From NCBI GenBank assembly GCA_963816955.1, contig CAWFME010000002.1:1-64000 (forward strand): a stretch of DNA of 64,000 bases. The letters run 5' to 3'. Below, piece by piece: positions 43,335-51,694 of the stretch (the first letter of the stretch is position 1; each line of letters begins with the position of its first letter). Under the pieces are notes generated by a model that was given only the letters and a program-made list of their open reading frames with translations, made no database searches and had not been told where the DNA came from. The position numbers and the translations under genes were made by a program. Source of the stretch: DATFQI01 sp963816955. Lineage in GTDB: Bacteria > Actinomycetota > Thermoleophilia > Solirubrobacterales > Solirubrobacteraceae.

Positions 43335-44177
43335 ATGACGCTCAAGGCAAAGTCCACAGCACTGATCCTCAGCGGCGCCGTCGCGCTCTCGTTCACCGCC
43401 TACGCGATCGGCAGCCAGACCGGCAGCGGCAGCGCCGACGCGCAGTCCTCCTCCGCCAAGTCGTCCTCGCCCGCGACCGCGCGGCCTGCCGGCTTCGGCC
43501 GTGGCGGCCCCGGCCATCGCGGCGGCCCGGGCTTCGGCCCCGCGCTCGACGGTCTCGCGAGCAAGCTCGGCGTGTCGACCTCGGCGCTGCAGCAGGCCTT
43601 CGAGGACGCGCGTGACGACCTCGGCGCCGCCCGCGGCGATCGCGAGGACCACCTGAAGACGCTCGCGGACGAGCTCGGCGTCACCGAGGCCAAGCTCCGC
43701 GATGCGTTCGAGACGCTGCGGCCCGACCGCGGGCTCCGCCGCGAGCGCCATGCCGGACTCCCCGCCGCGCTGGCCAAGGAGCTCGGCATCAGCGCCGCGA
43801 AGGTCCGCGCCGCGTTCGAGACGGCCCGTGACAGCGGTCGCCGCGGCGACCGCGGCGCCGCGCTCGCCAAGGCCCTCGGCATCACCGAGGCCAGGCTCGA
43901 GCAGGCCTTCCGCGGCCTGCGGGACGACTTCCGCAAGGACCACGAGGAGCGCGAGGGCGCCCGCGCCGCCGCGCTCGCCAAGGCGCTCGGGATCTCGCAG
44001 GCCAAGGTCGAGGCCGCGTTCGAGAAGCTGCGCGCAGCTCGCGAGGCCGAGCACGAGAAGAAGCGGGACGCGCTCGCCGCGTCGCTGGCCAAGAGCCTCA
44101 AGCTCGACGAGGCCAAGGTGAAGGCCGCGCTCGAGGACTTCGCTCCCGAGCGAGGGGGCCGTCGCCACGGGCCCTAG
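43335..44177 (+). CDS. Exported protein with six tandem helical repeats
   Basis: A signal or membrane segment (STALILSGAVALSFTAYAIG) is followed by a Ser/Ala linker and a Gly/His/Arg-rich stretch (FGRGGPGHRGGPGFGP). From about residue 73 there are six repeats of about 20-35 residues with the form L-A-x-x-L-G-[VI]-[ST]-x-x-[KR]-[VL]-x-x-A-F-E-x-x-R, such as LAKELGISAAKVRAAFETAR. Each looks like a helix-turn-helix. Charged spacers separate them. The family is not recognised. It stands between CpaB and a two-component system, whose response regulator follows almost immediately. Confidence 0.7.
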   Translation: MTLKAKSTALILSGAVALSFTAYAIGSQTGSGSADAQSSSAKSSSPATARPAGFGRGGPGHRGGPGFGPALDGLASKLGVSTSALQQAFEDARDDLGAARGDREDHLKTLADELGVTEAKLRDAFETLRPDRGLRRERHAGLPAALAKELGISAAKVRAAFETARDSGRRGDRGAALAKALGITEARLEQAFRGLRDDFRKDHEEREGARAAALAKALGISQAKVEAAFEKLRAAREAEHEKKRDALAASLAKSLKLDEAKVKAALEDFAPERGGRRHGP

Positions 44178-44178
44178 C

Positions 44179-44859
44179 CTGGCGGCCCAGCCCCACGTCC
44201 TCGTCGTCGACGACGAGGCGTCCGTCCGGTCGGCCCTCGAGCGCGCGCTGCGCCTCGAGGGCTTCGCCGTGTCCACGGCGTCGGGCGGGCGCGAGGCGCT
44301 GGAGGCGGTGGCGCAGCGGCCGCCGGCTGTCATCGTCCTCGACGTGACGATGCCCGACCTCGACGGCGTCTCCGTCGTCCGGCGCCTGCGCGCCGGGGGC
44401 ATCGACGTGCCCGTGTGCATCCTGTCCGCGCGCGACGAGGTCGACGACCGCGTCGCCGGGCTCCAGGCAGGGGCCGACGACTACCTCGTCAAGCCGTTCG
44501 CGATCGCGGAGCTGACCGCGCGCCTGCAGGCGCTGCTGCGCCGCCGCGGCAACCCGGGCGCCGGCCCGCTCGTGGTCGGCGACGTGGTCATCGACGCCCG
44601 CCGCCACGTCGCCACGCGCGGCGGCCGCGACCTCGGCCTCACACGCCGCGAGTTCGACCTGCTGGAGGTGTTCGCCCGCCACCCGGGCCAGGTGCTCTCG
44701 CGCGAGCAGCTGCTGGGGCTCGTGTGGGGCTACGCGTCCGACGTGGAGACCAACGTGGTCGACGTGTTCGTCGGCTACGTGCGCCGCAAGCTCGAGGCGG
44801 AGAGGGAGCCGAGGACGCTGCACACGGTGCGGGGGGTCGGCTGGGCGCTGCGCCCATGA
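44179..44859 (+). CDS. OmpR-family response regulator (probable CTG start)
   Basis: The receiver is complete only if translation starts at or before the CTG at 44179: HVLVVDDEASVRSALERALR contains the acidic pair. The phospho-Asp is in VIVLDVTMPDLDG and the Lys in DYLVKPFAIAELTARL. The winged helix is LTRREFDLLEVFARHPGQVL with VDVFVGYVRRKLEAE and HTVRGVGWALRP. The next in-frame start, GTG at 44269, would delete the first strand and acidic pocket. A non-AUG start or a small sequence error is therefore likely. The stop overlaps the kinase start by 4 bases. Confidence 0.88.
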   Translation: MAAQPHVLVVDDEASVRSALERALRLEGFAVSTASGGREALEAVAQRPPAVIVLDVTMPDLDGVSVVRRLRAGGIDVPVCILSARDEVDDRVAGLQAGADDYLVKPFAIAELTARLQALLRRRGNPGAGPLVVGDVVIDARRHVATRGGRDLGLTRREFDLLEVFARHPGQVLSREQLLGLVWGYASDVETNVVDVFVGYVRRKLEAEREPRTLHTVRGVGWALRP

Positions 44860-46196
44860 GGCTCCCGGGCAGCCTGCGCGCGCGGCTGACGCTCGCGGCG
44901 CTGCTCGCCGTGCTGATCGGCGGCCTGATCGCGGGGCCGCTGCTGCTCGCCGCCGTCGCGCGCGACGGCCGCCAGGCGATCGACCGCGAGCTGCGCCAGC
45001 AGACCGCGGAGGTGCTGCGCGGCGGGCCGGGGCCGGGGCCCGACCGCTTCGGCCGCGGCCCGCGCGGCGGCCAGCGCCTGCTGCGCGGCTCGGGGACCTT
45101 CGTGCAGGTCGCATACGGCGATGAGGTCGTCGCGCGCGAGGGCGACGTCCCCGACACGGCGCCGGCCCCGCCGAAGGACGAGGGCTTCTCGACCGTCGAG
45201 ATCGACGGGACCTCCTGGCGGTCGCTGACGATCGCGCTCGGCGGCGCCGCCGACGCCCGCTTCCAGGCGCTCTCCACGCTCGCCCCGGTCGACGAGCGCG
45301 TGGCGAGCACGCGGCGGCTGATCGTGCTGATCGGCCTGCTGGCGCTGGCCCTGACCGGGCTCGCCGCGTGGCTCTTCAGCTCGCTGGCGGTGCGCCCGCT
45401 CGCCCGGCTGCAGGCCGGCGCGGCGCGCGTGACCGGCGCGGAGGATCTCTCCACGCCGCTGCCGGACGAGGGCCCGGACGAGGTGCGCTCACTGGCGGGA
45501 GCGCTGAACGGGATGCTCGCCCGCCTGCAGGCCTCGACGGCCGCCACCCGGCGCTTCGCCGCCGACGCCGGCCACGAGCTGCGCACCCCGCTGACCGGCC
45601 TGCGCGCGAACCTCGACGCCCTCGCCCGCAACCCGGATCTGCCCGAGGCAGAGCGCGCCGCCCTGCTGCGCGAGAGCAGCGCCGAGCAGGACCGGATCGT
45701 GCACCTGCTCGAGGGGCTGCAGGCGCTCGCTCGCGGTGAAGCCGCGGAGGCGCTCCCGCGCGAGGACGTCGAGCTCGGCGACCTCGTCGACGCCGCCGTC
45801 TACGGCGCCCGGCGCCGGCATCCCGGGGTCGCGTTCGAGCTACATGAGCACGGCGAGGCCGGCGGCACCGCACACGGGTGGGCCAACGGCCTGCGCCTCG
45901 TCGTCGACAACCTGCTCGAGAACGCGGCGCTGCACGGCGGTGGGCGGGTCGACGTCGACCTCGGGCGCGAGGACGGCCGCTGGCTGCTGCGGGTCGCCGA
46001 CGACGGGCCGGGCGTCCCGGAGGGCGAGCGCGAGCGGGTGCTCGAGCCGTTCGCCCGCGGCCACGGCGTGAGCGCGCCCGGGACCGGGCTGGGCCTCGCG
46101 ATCGTCGCCCAGCAGGTCGGCCTGCACGGAGGCGACCTGCGGCTCGCCGACTCGGAGCTCGGCGGCCTGGCCGTCGAGGTCCGGCTGCCGGCCTGA
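44856..46196 (+). CDS. Sensor histidine kinase with HAMP domain
   Basis: The first membrane helix is LTLAALLAVLIGGLIAGPLL. An extracellular region of about 120 residues with a Gly/Pro/Arg-rich part follows, then the second helix LIVLIGLLALALTGLAAWLF. HAMP is SLAVRPLARLQAGAARV. The H box is FAADAGHELRTPLTGLRANL, the N box is LVVDNLLENAALHGGGRVDV, and the G boxes are ADDGPGVPEGER and GTGLGLAIVAQQVGLHGG. It is 446 residues long and pairs with the preceding response regulator. The signal is unknown. Confidence 0.93.
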   Translation: MRLPGSLRARLTLAALLAVLIGGLIAGPLLLAAVARDGRQAIDRELRQQTAEVLRGGPGPGPDRFGRGPRGGQRLLRGSGTFVQVAYGDEVVAREGDVPDTAPAPPKDEGFSTVEIDGTSWRSLTIALGGAADARFQALSTLAPVDERVASTRRLIVLIGLLALALTGLAAWLFSSLAVRPLARLQAGAARVTGAEDLSTPLPDEGPDEVRSLAGALNGMLARLQASTAATRRFAADAGHELRTPLTGLRANLDALARNPDLPEAERAALLRESSAEQDRIVHLLEGLQALARGEAAEALPREDVELGDLVDAAVYGARRRHPGVAFELHEHGEAGGTAHGWANGLRLVVDNLLENAALHGGGRVDVDLGREDGRWLLRVADDGPGVPEGERERVLEPFARGHGVSAPGTGLGLAIVAQQVGLHGGDLRLADSELGGLAVEVRLPA

Positions 46197-46266
46197 CCGC
46201 CGGGGCGTCCTCGCAGGGCATGGCCCTCGGGGGGCGAACTTTCGCGCGGCGCGGCTATCCCGTCGC

Positions 46267-47433
46267 GTGGACGCCGACCTCGACACGCTCGCGGGCACCC
46301 TGCGCGAGCGGCTGCTCGCCGTGGGGGAGGACGGCCCGGCACCTGAGCGGATCCGCGCGCTCGTGGATCGCGAGGCGGGCGTGCTCGACGAGGCCGCGCG
46401 CGAAGGGCTCGCCGCGCGGATCGCCGAGCGCGCGTTCGGGCTGGGGCCGCTGGAGCCGCTGCTGGCCGATCCCGAGGTGGAGGAGATCATGGTCTCGGGG
46501 ACCCGGCCGGTGTGGATCGAGCGGGGCGGCCGGCTCGAGCGCACGGACGTCGCGTTCGCCCGCGAGGGCGACCTGCGCGAGGCGATCGAGCGGATCCTCG
46601 CGCCGCTGGGCCGCCGCGTGGACGACGCGGAGCCGCTGGCCGACGCCCGCCTGCCCGACGGCTCGCGCGTGAACGTCGTCATCCCGCCGCTGGCGCTCGA
46701 CGGGCCGGCGCTGACGATCCGCCGCTTCCGCCGCCGCGGCTTCACGCCCGAGGATCTCGTCGCCAACGGCACGATGAGCCGGCCGCTGCTGGACTTCCTC
46801 GAGCGCACCGTGCGCTGCCGGGCGACCGTGCTGGTCTGCGGCGGCACCGGCTCCGGCAAGACCACGACGCTCAACGCGCTCTCCTCGTTCATCGGCGCGG
46901 ACGAGCGCGTGGTCACGATCGAGGACGCCGCGGAGCTCTCCCTGCGCCAGCCGCACGTGGTGCGGCTCGAGGCGCGCCCGCCGAACGTCGAGGGCCGCGG
47001 CGAGGTGACGATCCGCCGGCTGGTGCGCAACGCCCTGCGGATGCGCCCGGACCGGATCGTGGTCGGCGAGGTCCGCGGCGGAGAGGCCCTGGACCTCCTG
47101 ACCGCGCTCTCGACGGGCCATGACGGCTCGCTCTCCACCGTCCACGCGGGCTCGCCCGCAGAGGCGCTGCGCCGGATCGAGACGCTCGCCCTGATGGCGG
47201 GCCTCGGCCTGCCGCACCAGGCCATCCGCGAGCAGGTCGCGGACGCCTTCGACCTCGTGCTCTGCCAGGCCCGCGCGGGCGACGGCGCCCGCCGCGTCGT
47301 CGCCGTCGCCGAAGTCGTGCGGGTTGCCGGAGGCGCAGCCGCGCGAGAGATCTACGCCTGGCGGGACGGCCGCGGCCGCTGGCGGGCCGCCCTCTCCGAC
47401 CCGCTCGCCGCCCGGCTGAGGGCAGCAGGATGA
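46267..47433 (+). CDS. cpaF: Tad/Flp pilus secretion ATPase (CpaF/TadA)
   Basis: This is a type II/IV secretion motor ATPase. The N-terminal domain has GPLEPLLADPEVEEIMVSG. The Walker A is VLVCGGTGSGKTTTLNALSS, the Asp box is RVVTIEDAAELSL, and the Walker B/His box is RPDRIVVGEVRGGEALDLL with STGHDGSLSTVHAGSP. It is 388 residues long. The GTG at 46267 lies just after TATCCC, suggesting a leaderless message. The two platform proteins follow. No pilin, TadZ or prepilin peptidase gene is in the window. Confidence 0.93.
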   Translation: MDADLDTLAGTLRERLLAVGEDGPAPERIRALVDREAGVLDEAAREGLAARIAERAFGLGPLEPLLADPEVEEIMVSGTRPVWIERGGRLERTDVAFAREGDLREAIERILAPLGRRVDDAEPLADARLPDGSRVNVVIPPLALDGPALTIRRFRRRGFTPEDLVANGTMSRPLLDFLERTVRCRATVLVCGGTGSGKTTTLNALSSFIGADERVVTIEDAAELSLRQPHVVRLEARPPNVEGRGEVTIRRLVRNALRMRPDRIVVGEVRGGEALDLLTALSTGHDGSLSTVHAGSPAEALRRIETLALMAGLGLPHQAIREQVADAFDLVLCQARAGDGARRVVAVAEVVRVAGGAAAREIYAWRDGRGRWRAALSDPLAARLRAAG

Positions 47434-47506
47434 GCCGCCATACGCGGCGCCGTGCTCGCGCTCGGTGCGACCGCCACGCGCGGCGTCGTCGCCGAGGGCG
47501 GCGCGC

Positions 47507-48340
47507 GTGACCGCGGCGGCGCTGGCCTTCGGCGCGGCTGTGGCCGGGACCGCCGGCGCATGGGAGCTGCTCGCGGCGGTCGAGGGGACGCGGGTGTCGG
47601 CTTCGGTCGAGAGGATCGTGGAGCCGGTGGCCCGCGCCGGCCGGGAGGGGCGCGAGCCGACCGCGCCAGAGCGGCGGCGGCTCGCGCTGCTCTCGGCGGC
47701 CGCCTTGCTCGCTGCCGGGTGGCTGCTGGGCGGCGCCGTGCTCGCGGTGCTGGCCGCGACGGCCGGTCCGGCGCTGGCGGTCGCGGTGGTCCGGGCGCGC
47801 TCGCGCCGTTACGCCGCCGCGCTCCGGCGCGGCGCGCCTGAAGCCGCGCGGGCCCTGGCCGACGCGCTGGCCTCGGGCCACTCCGTGCGCGGCGCGATCG
47901 CAGCCGCGGCAGCAGGCGTGCCCGGTCCGGCTGGCCACGAGCTCGGCCGCGCGGCCCACGCGCTCGCGCTCGGCGAGCCCGCGGCCGCGGCGCTCGAGCG
48001 CCTGCGCCGCCGGGCGTCCGGTCCCGCCTGGGACACGCTCGTCGCCGGGATCCTGCTCCAGCGCGAGGCGGGAGGCGACCTCGCCGGCCTGCTGCGCGAG
48101 CTCGCGGGCTCGCTCGAGGCGGCCGCCCGCGTGGAGGCCGACGCCCGCGCCGCCACCGCCCAGGCCCGCTTCACCGCCCGGACGGTCCTCGGCCTCCCGC
48201 TCGCGGCAGCGGCGCTGGCCGAGCTCGCCGCCCCCGGCTTCATCGGCTCGCTGCTCGCAGAGCCCGCGCCGGCCGCACTCGTCGCGGCCGCGGCCTTCCT
48301 GCAGATGCTCGCGATGCTCGCGATCCGCCGCCTCGCATGA
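47507..48340 (+). CDS. tadB: Tad pilus inner-membrane platform protein TadB
   Basis: This GSPII_F-type protein of 277 residues has hydrophobic helices at residues 65-100 (LALLSAAALLAAGWLLGG) and near the C-terminus. The cytoplasmic GspF-like helix bundle lies between, with EAARALADALASGHSVRGAI and AGILLQREAGGDLAGLLREL. The GTG at 47507 is preceded by GAGGGCGG with 7-base spacing and is preferred over an in-frame GTG at 47465. It lies between cpaF and tadC in the usual order. Confidence 0.85.
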   Translation: MTAAALAFGAAVAGTAGAWELLAAVEGTRVSASVERIVEPVARAGREGREPTAPERRRLALLSAAALLAAGWLLGGAVLAVLAATAGPALAVAVVRARSRRYAAALRRGAPEAARALADALASGHSVRGAIAAAAAGVPGPAGHELGRAAHALALGEPAAAALERLRRRASGPAWDTLVAGILLQREAGGDLAGLLRELAGSLEAAARVEADARAATAQARFTARTVLGLPLAAAALAELAAPGFIGSLLAEPAPAALVAAAAFLQMLAMLAIRRLA

Positions 48341-48341
48341 G

Positions 48342-49295
48342 ATGCGCCCGCCACCGGGGAAGCAGCCCGTGACCGTGCTCCTCGCGGCGGCGGCCGCATT
48401 GCTCGCCACCTACGGCGGCGCGGACCTGCTCGCGCTGCGGGCCGCGCGCCGCAGCCCGCGCGCGGCGGCTGCCCTCGGCTCCGCGCGCGTGGTCGTGGTG
48501 CTCGCGCGGCTCGGCCGCGGCGCGGGGGTGCGGCCGCCCCGGTCGCTGGCGGCCCGGATCGCGGCCGCGGGGCTCGACACGCCGGTCGCGGACGTGATGG
48601 CGGTCAAGTCGGGGGCGGCAGTGGCCGGCCTCGCGGCGGGCGTCGTGCTCGCGGCGCATGCTCCCGGGCGGCTCGGCGTCGCGCTGGTGGTGGCGGCACC
48701 CGCCGCGGCATTCCTCCTGCCGGACGCCTGGCTGCGCCGCCGGGCGCGCGCCCGCGGGGAGGCGATCGAGGCCGAGCTGGCCGACGTCCTGGACCTCCTG
48801 CGGGTCGCGGTGGCCGCGGGGCTCGCGCCGCGACGAGCGCTCGCGGAGGTCGGTCGCCGCCACCCGGGGCTGCTCGCGGCCGAGCTGCACCGCGCCGCCC
48901 AGCGCGCGGCGCTCGGCGTGCCCGTCGCCGGCGCGATCCGCGACCTCGAGTCCCGCGCGCCCGCGGCCGGGATCGCTCCGCTCGCCGCGGCGCTGCGGCG
49001 GGCGGAGCGACACGGCGTCCCACTCGCTCCCACGCTTGCCGCCCAGGCTCAGGAAGCCCGAGCCCGCGGCGCCCAGCGCGCCACGGAAGCCGCCGCCCGC
49101 GCCGGCCCGAAGATCCAGCTCGTGGTGGCGCTGTTGCTCGTGCCGGCGGTGATGCTGCTCGTGGCCGCGGCGTTGCTGCCGGCTCTGGCCGGTGGCCTAG
49201 TAGGCGCCGGCGAACGTCAACGGCGCTGGGTAGGGACTGTGAGGGAGCGGCCCGTGCGCCCGCTTCACACGCGAGCGGTGGATTCGTCGGTCTGA
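48342..49295 (+). CDS. tadC: Tad pilus inner-membrane platform protein TadC
   Basis: This second GSPII_F protein has the paired core AELADVLDLLRVAVAAGLAP and LAAALRRAERHGVPLAPTLA, with a C-terminal pair of helices (LVVALLLVPAVMLLVAAALL). It is 317 residues long. The ATG at 48342 comes one base after the tadB stop. The C-terminal 30 residues are polar and unlike other TadC tails; a readthrough or small indel near the end is possible. It completes the motor-platform set. Confidence 0.85.
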   Translation: MRPPPGKQPVTVLLAAAAALLATYGGADLLALRAARRSPRAAAALGSARVVVVLARLGRGAGVRPPRSLAARIAAAGLDTPVADVMAVKSGAAVAGLAAGVVLAAHAPGRLGVALVVAAPAAAFLLPDAWLRRRARARGEAIEAELADVLDLLRVAVAAGLAPRRALAEVGRRHPGLLAAELHRAAQRAALGVPVAGAIRDLESRAPAAGIAPLAAALRRAERHGVPLAPTLAAQAQEARARGAQRATEAAARAGPKIQLVVALLLVPAVMLLVAAALLPALAGGLVGAGERQRRWVGTVRERPVRPLHTRAVDSSV

Positions 49296-49403
49296 GCCCG
49301 AGTCATCCACCGCTCGATGCAGGACGGCCCCGAACCCCCTGCCGTACAAGCCCCGTTCATGCGCCTCGCGGCCCACGGCGCCAGCCGGCGAAACGAGGCG
49401 CGG

Positions 49404-50954
49404 CTACTTCAACTGCGCCGCAACCCGCGACCGCGCGACGTCCCCGTCCCGGCCGGCGCCCCCGGCGAGCACGCCGAATGCCTCGAGGTACGGCTTGGCC
49501 TTCTCGTACTCCGCGTCGGCGTTGCCCGTCGCCTGGACGAGCTGGAGCACCGCGGGCATCGCGAGCAGGAAGCTCGGCTCGACGTCGTCGCCGAGGACGG
49601 ACTTCGCCGCCGCGAACTGCGGGCTGTCGGCGAGCTTCGAGCCGCCGCCACCGCCCAGCCCGGCCGCGGCCGCCTCGCGGCCCAGCGCGATCACGACCCG
49701 GTCGGAGCTGCGCGCCGCCACGACGGGCTTGGGCGTGCCGGGCGCGGCGGCCTCGAAGGCCGTCTCGGCGCCGTCGATCTTCACGGGCCGGGCGTTCACG
49801 CCCGCCTGGCTCTGCGCCAGCCCGACCAGCTTCCCGAAGGCCGCCTCGGCCTTGCCGGAGTCCGTGACCTCGATGACCACGCCGCCGTCGAGCGCGTCCA
49901 TCGTGGTCCCGCGCGCGAAGACCGCGATGTCGCCGACCCAGGAGAACACGTCCTCCTGGAGGTCGAGGCCGAGCTCCTGCCGCAGCTGGTTCTCGATCGC
50001 CGCGCCGCCGAACGCACCCGCGGCCCGCTGGTAGATCGACTTCAAGCTCGGGCCGAAGTCCGGCGAGCCGAAGGCGAGCCAGGACTCGCCGGGCAGCTCC
50101 CCGAGCAGCGGCGTCGTCCCGCCGGCCAGCCCGGCCGGCAGCGCGTCCTCGGGGATCTCGGCGGTCGTGTCGACCGCCAGCCGCTCACCGTCGGCCACGA
50201 ACGCGCCGGCGACCGGGCCGATCCTGTCGATCGGGAACAGCCGCTTGGCCTGCTCGAGCTGCTCCGCCGCCTCGGGGTCGTTGCGCGCCGACTGGTCGAC
50301 CAGCGCCTTGAAGTCGAGGTAGAAGGAGCCGAGCCGGTCGTCCTCGAGCCGGTCCATCGCCTTCTGGAAGCGCTCGTCGGAGTCCAGCCCGTCGCCCTTG
50401 ACCGCGTCCACGGTCCGCTTGAACTCGGGCTCGGTGCCGAACACGGCGAAGCCCTCCACGACGCCGGCGGCGCTGTCGTCCGAGGCCTTGTAGGAGACGT
50501 CCTTGTAGTCCCGCGCGCTGAACGTCTTGTCGGAGTCCGCGACGGCACGGTCGATCGCCGCCTGGGCAGCCTCCTCGTCCTTCGCCGACGCGACGACGGC
50601 CCCGCGGAACTCGTCGTCCCCGCCTGTGGGCGCCGCCCAGATCGCGACCTTCTCGCCCAGCCACGGGGCGACGTCCTTGCGGTAGTCCAGCTTCGGGTCC
50701 TCGGACTCGGCGAACGCCTTCTCGACCAGCTCGTCGATCTCGGCCTGCGGGTCGGCGGTGCGCAGGATCTTGCCCGCCGCGGCCAGCGCGTCCTCGCGCA
50801 GCTGGCCGTCCGGGCGCAGCGTCGCGTCGGCATAGACGGCGGCGTTCGCCGGCACGGCGCCCGCCGGGTCGTCACCGCCCGAGGCGCTCGAGCCACCGCA
50901 ACCGGCGGCCAGCAGGGACAGGGAGATGAGAGCGAGGAGAACGGCGCGAGGCAT
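49404..50954 (-). CDS. DUF3352 lipoprotein
   Basis: The signal peptide ends in a clear lipobox (LISLSLLAAGCGG), so Cys18 is probably lipidated. The mature protein begins with a disordered Ser/Gly/Asp stretch, then PANAAVYADATLRPDGQLRE, the start of DUF3352. It is 516 residues of alternating strands and helices with repeats of the form VVIEVTDSGKAEAAFGKLVG. The role of DUF3352 is unknown. It is a lone minus-strand gene between the Tad locus and the dcw cluster. Confidence 0.8.
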   Translation of the reverse strand: MPRAVLLALISLSLLAAGCGGSSASGGDDPAGAVPANAAVYADATLRPDGQLREDALAAAGKILRTADPQAEIDELVEKAFAESEDPKLDYRKDVAPWLGEKVAIWAAPTGGDDEFRGAVVASAKDEEAAQAAIDRAVADSDKTFSARDYKDVSYKASDDSAAGVVEGFAVFGTEPEFKRTVDAVKGDGLDSDERFQKAMDRLEDDRLGSFYLDFKALVDQSARNDPEAAEQLEQAKRLFPIDRIGPVAGAFVADGERLAVDTTAEIPEDALPAGLAGGTTPLLGELPGESWLAFGSPDFGPSLKSIYQRAAGAFGGAAIENQLRQELGLDLQEDVFSWVGDIAVFARGTTMDALDGGVVIEVTDSGKAEAAFGKLVGLAQSQAGVNARPVKIDGAETAFEAAAPGTPKPVVAARSSDRVVIALGREAAAAGLGGGGGSKLADSPQFAAAKSVLGDDVEPSFLLAMPAVLQLVQATGNADAEYEKAKPYLEAFGVLAGGAGRDGDVARSRVAAQLK

Positions 50955-51258
50955 CGACGAAGGGTACGGCCGAGGTCCCCGGAAACGCAAGAACCCCTGC
51001 AAAACGGAGCGATGCAAGCGGTCGTGCGCCGCAAGCACCCCGTTCGAGCTCGTCCGTCCCACTCCACGACACCGCCTATTTGCAGGGATTTTCATATGCA
51101 CGACGCACCTGGCTCAAGAAAAGTGGGACGAATGCCGACAGTTGTGTTGCAAAGTGGGTTGAAGTGGGGTACGTTCACCTCGCGAAGCCGGTCCGGGGTG
51201 GCGGGGCTCCTCCCACTCCGCCACCTCGGATCGACTGACCCCCTCTTGGACATGCGCT
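50955..51258. other. Gene-free region carrying the dcw promoter
   Basis: These 304 bases between the DUF3352 lipoprotein and mraZ contain no convincing gene. They hold the MraZ operator repeats at 51154-51168, an AT-richer stretch near 51065-51120, and the leader of the dcw operon. Confidence 0.6.
51154..51168 (+). promoter_or_regulatory. MraZ operator (GTGGG direct repeats)
   Basis: GTGGG at 51154-51158 and again at 51164-51168 have the exact 10-base period of MraZ boxes. A third GTGGG lies at 51123-51127. The pair is about 90 bases before the mraZ start, where MraZ autorepresses the dcw operon in other bacteria. Confidence 0.7.
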
Positions 51259-51693
51259 TTGGCCTTCCACGGCACCTTCGATCACTCCCTCGACGCCAAG
51301 CACCGGCTCACGGTGCCGTCGAAGCTCCGGGCCGCCTTCTCGGAGGGCGCGTTCCTCGTCGAGGGGGCGGACACGTGCCTCTCGCTGTATCCGGCGAAGA
51401 CCTATTCGGCGCTCGTCGACTCAGCCCTCGCGGGAATGAATCCGCTCTCCGCGCAGGCGCGGGAGCTCAACCGCTTCTTCCGCTCCAACGCCCATGCCGT
51501 CGAGCTGGACTCGGCGGGCCGCGTGATGCTCGGCTCCAAGCTCGCGGCGGCGGTGGGCATCGATCGGGACGTCGCCGTCATCGGCGCCGGCGACTGCTTG
51601 GAGCTCTGGGACCCCTCCACCTGGGAGGCCTACCACCGCGACCTCTCGGCGCGCGGTACTGACCTCACCGCATCTCTTGGCCATCCTGCTTGA
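51259..51693 (+). CDS. mraZ: Transcriptional regulator MraZ
   Basis: The two AbrB-like SpoVT repeats are visible: MAFHGTFDHSLDAKHRLTVP and later AHAVELDSAGRVMLGSKLAA. LELWDPSTWEAYH closes the second. It is 144 residues long. The TTG at 51259 gives the conserved N-terminus; an ATG at 51252 is in another frame. It binds GTGGG repeats, which are present upstream, and represses its own operon. Confidence 0.93.
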   Translation: MAFHGTFDHSLDAKHRLTVPSKLRAAFSEGAFLVEGADTCLSLYPAKTYSALVDSALAGMNPLSAQARELNRFFRSNAHAVELDSAGRVMLGSKLAAAVGIDRDVAVIGAGDCLELWDPSTWEAYHRDLSARGTDLTASLGHPA

Positions 51694-51694
51694 C

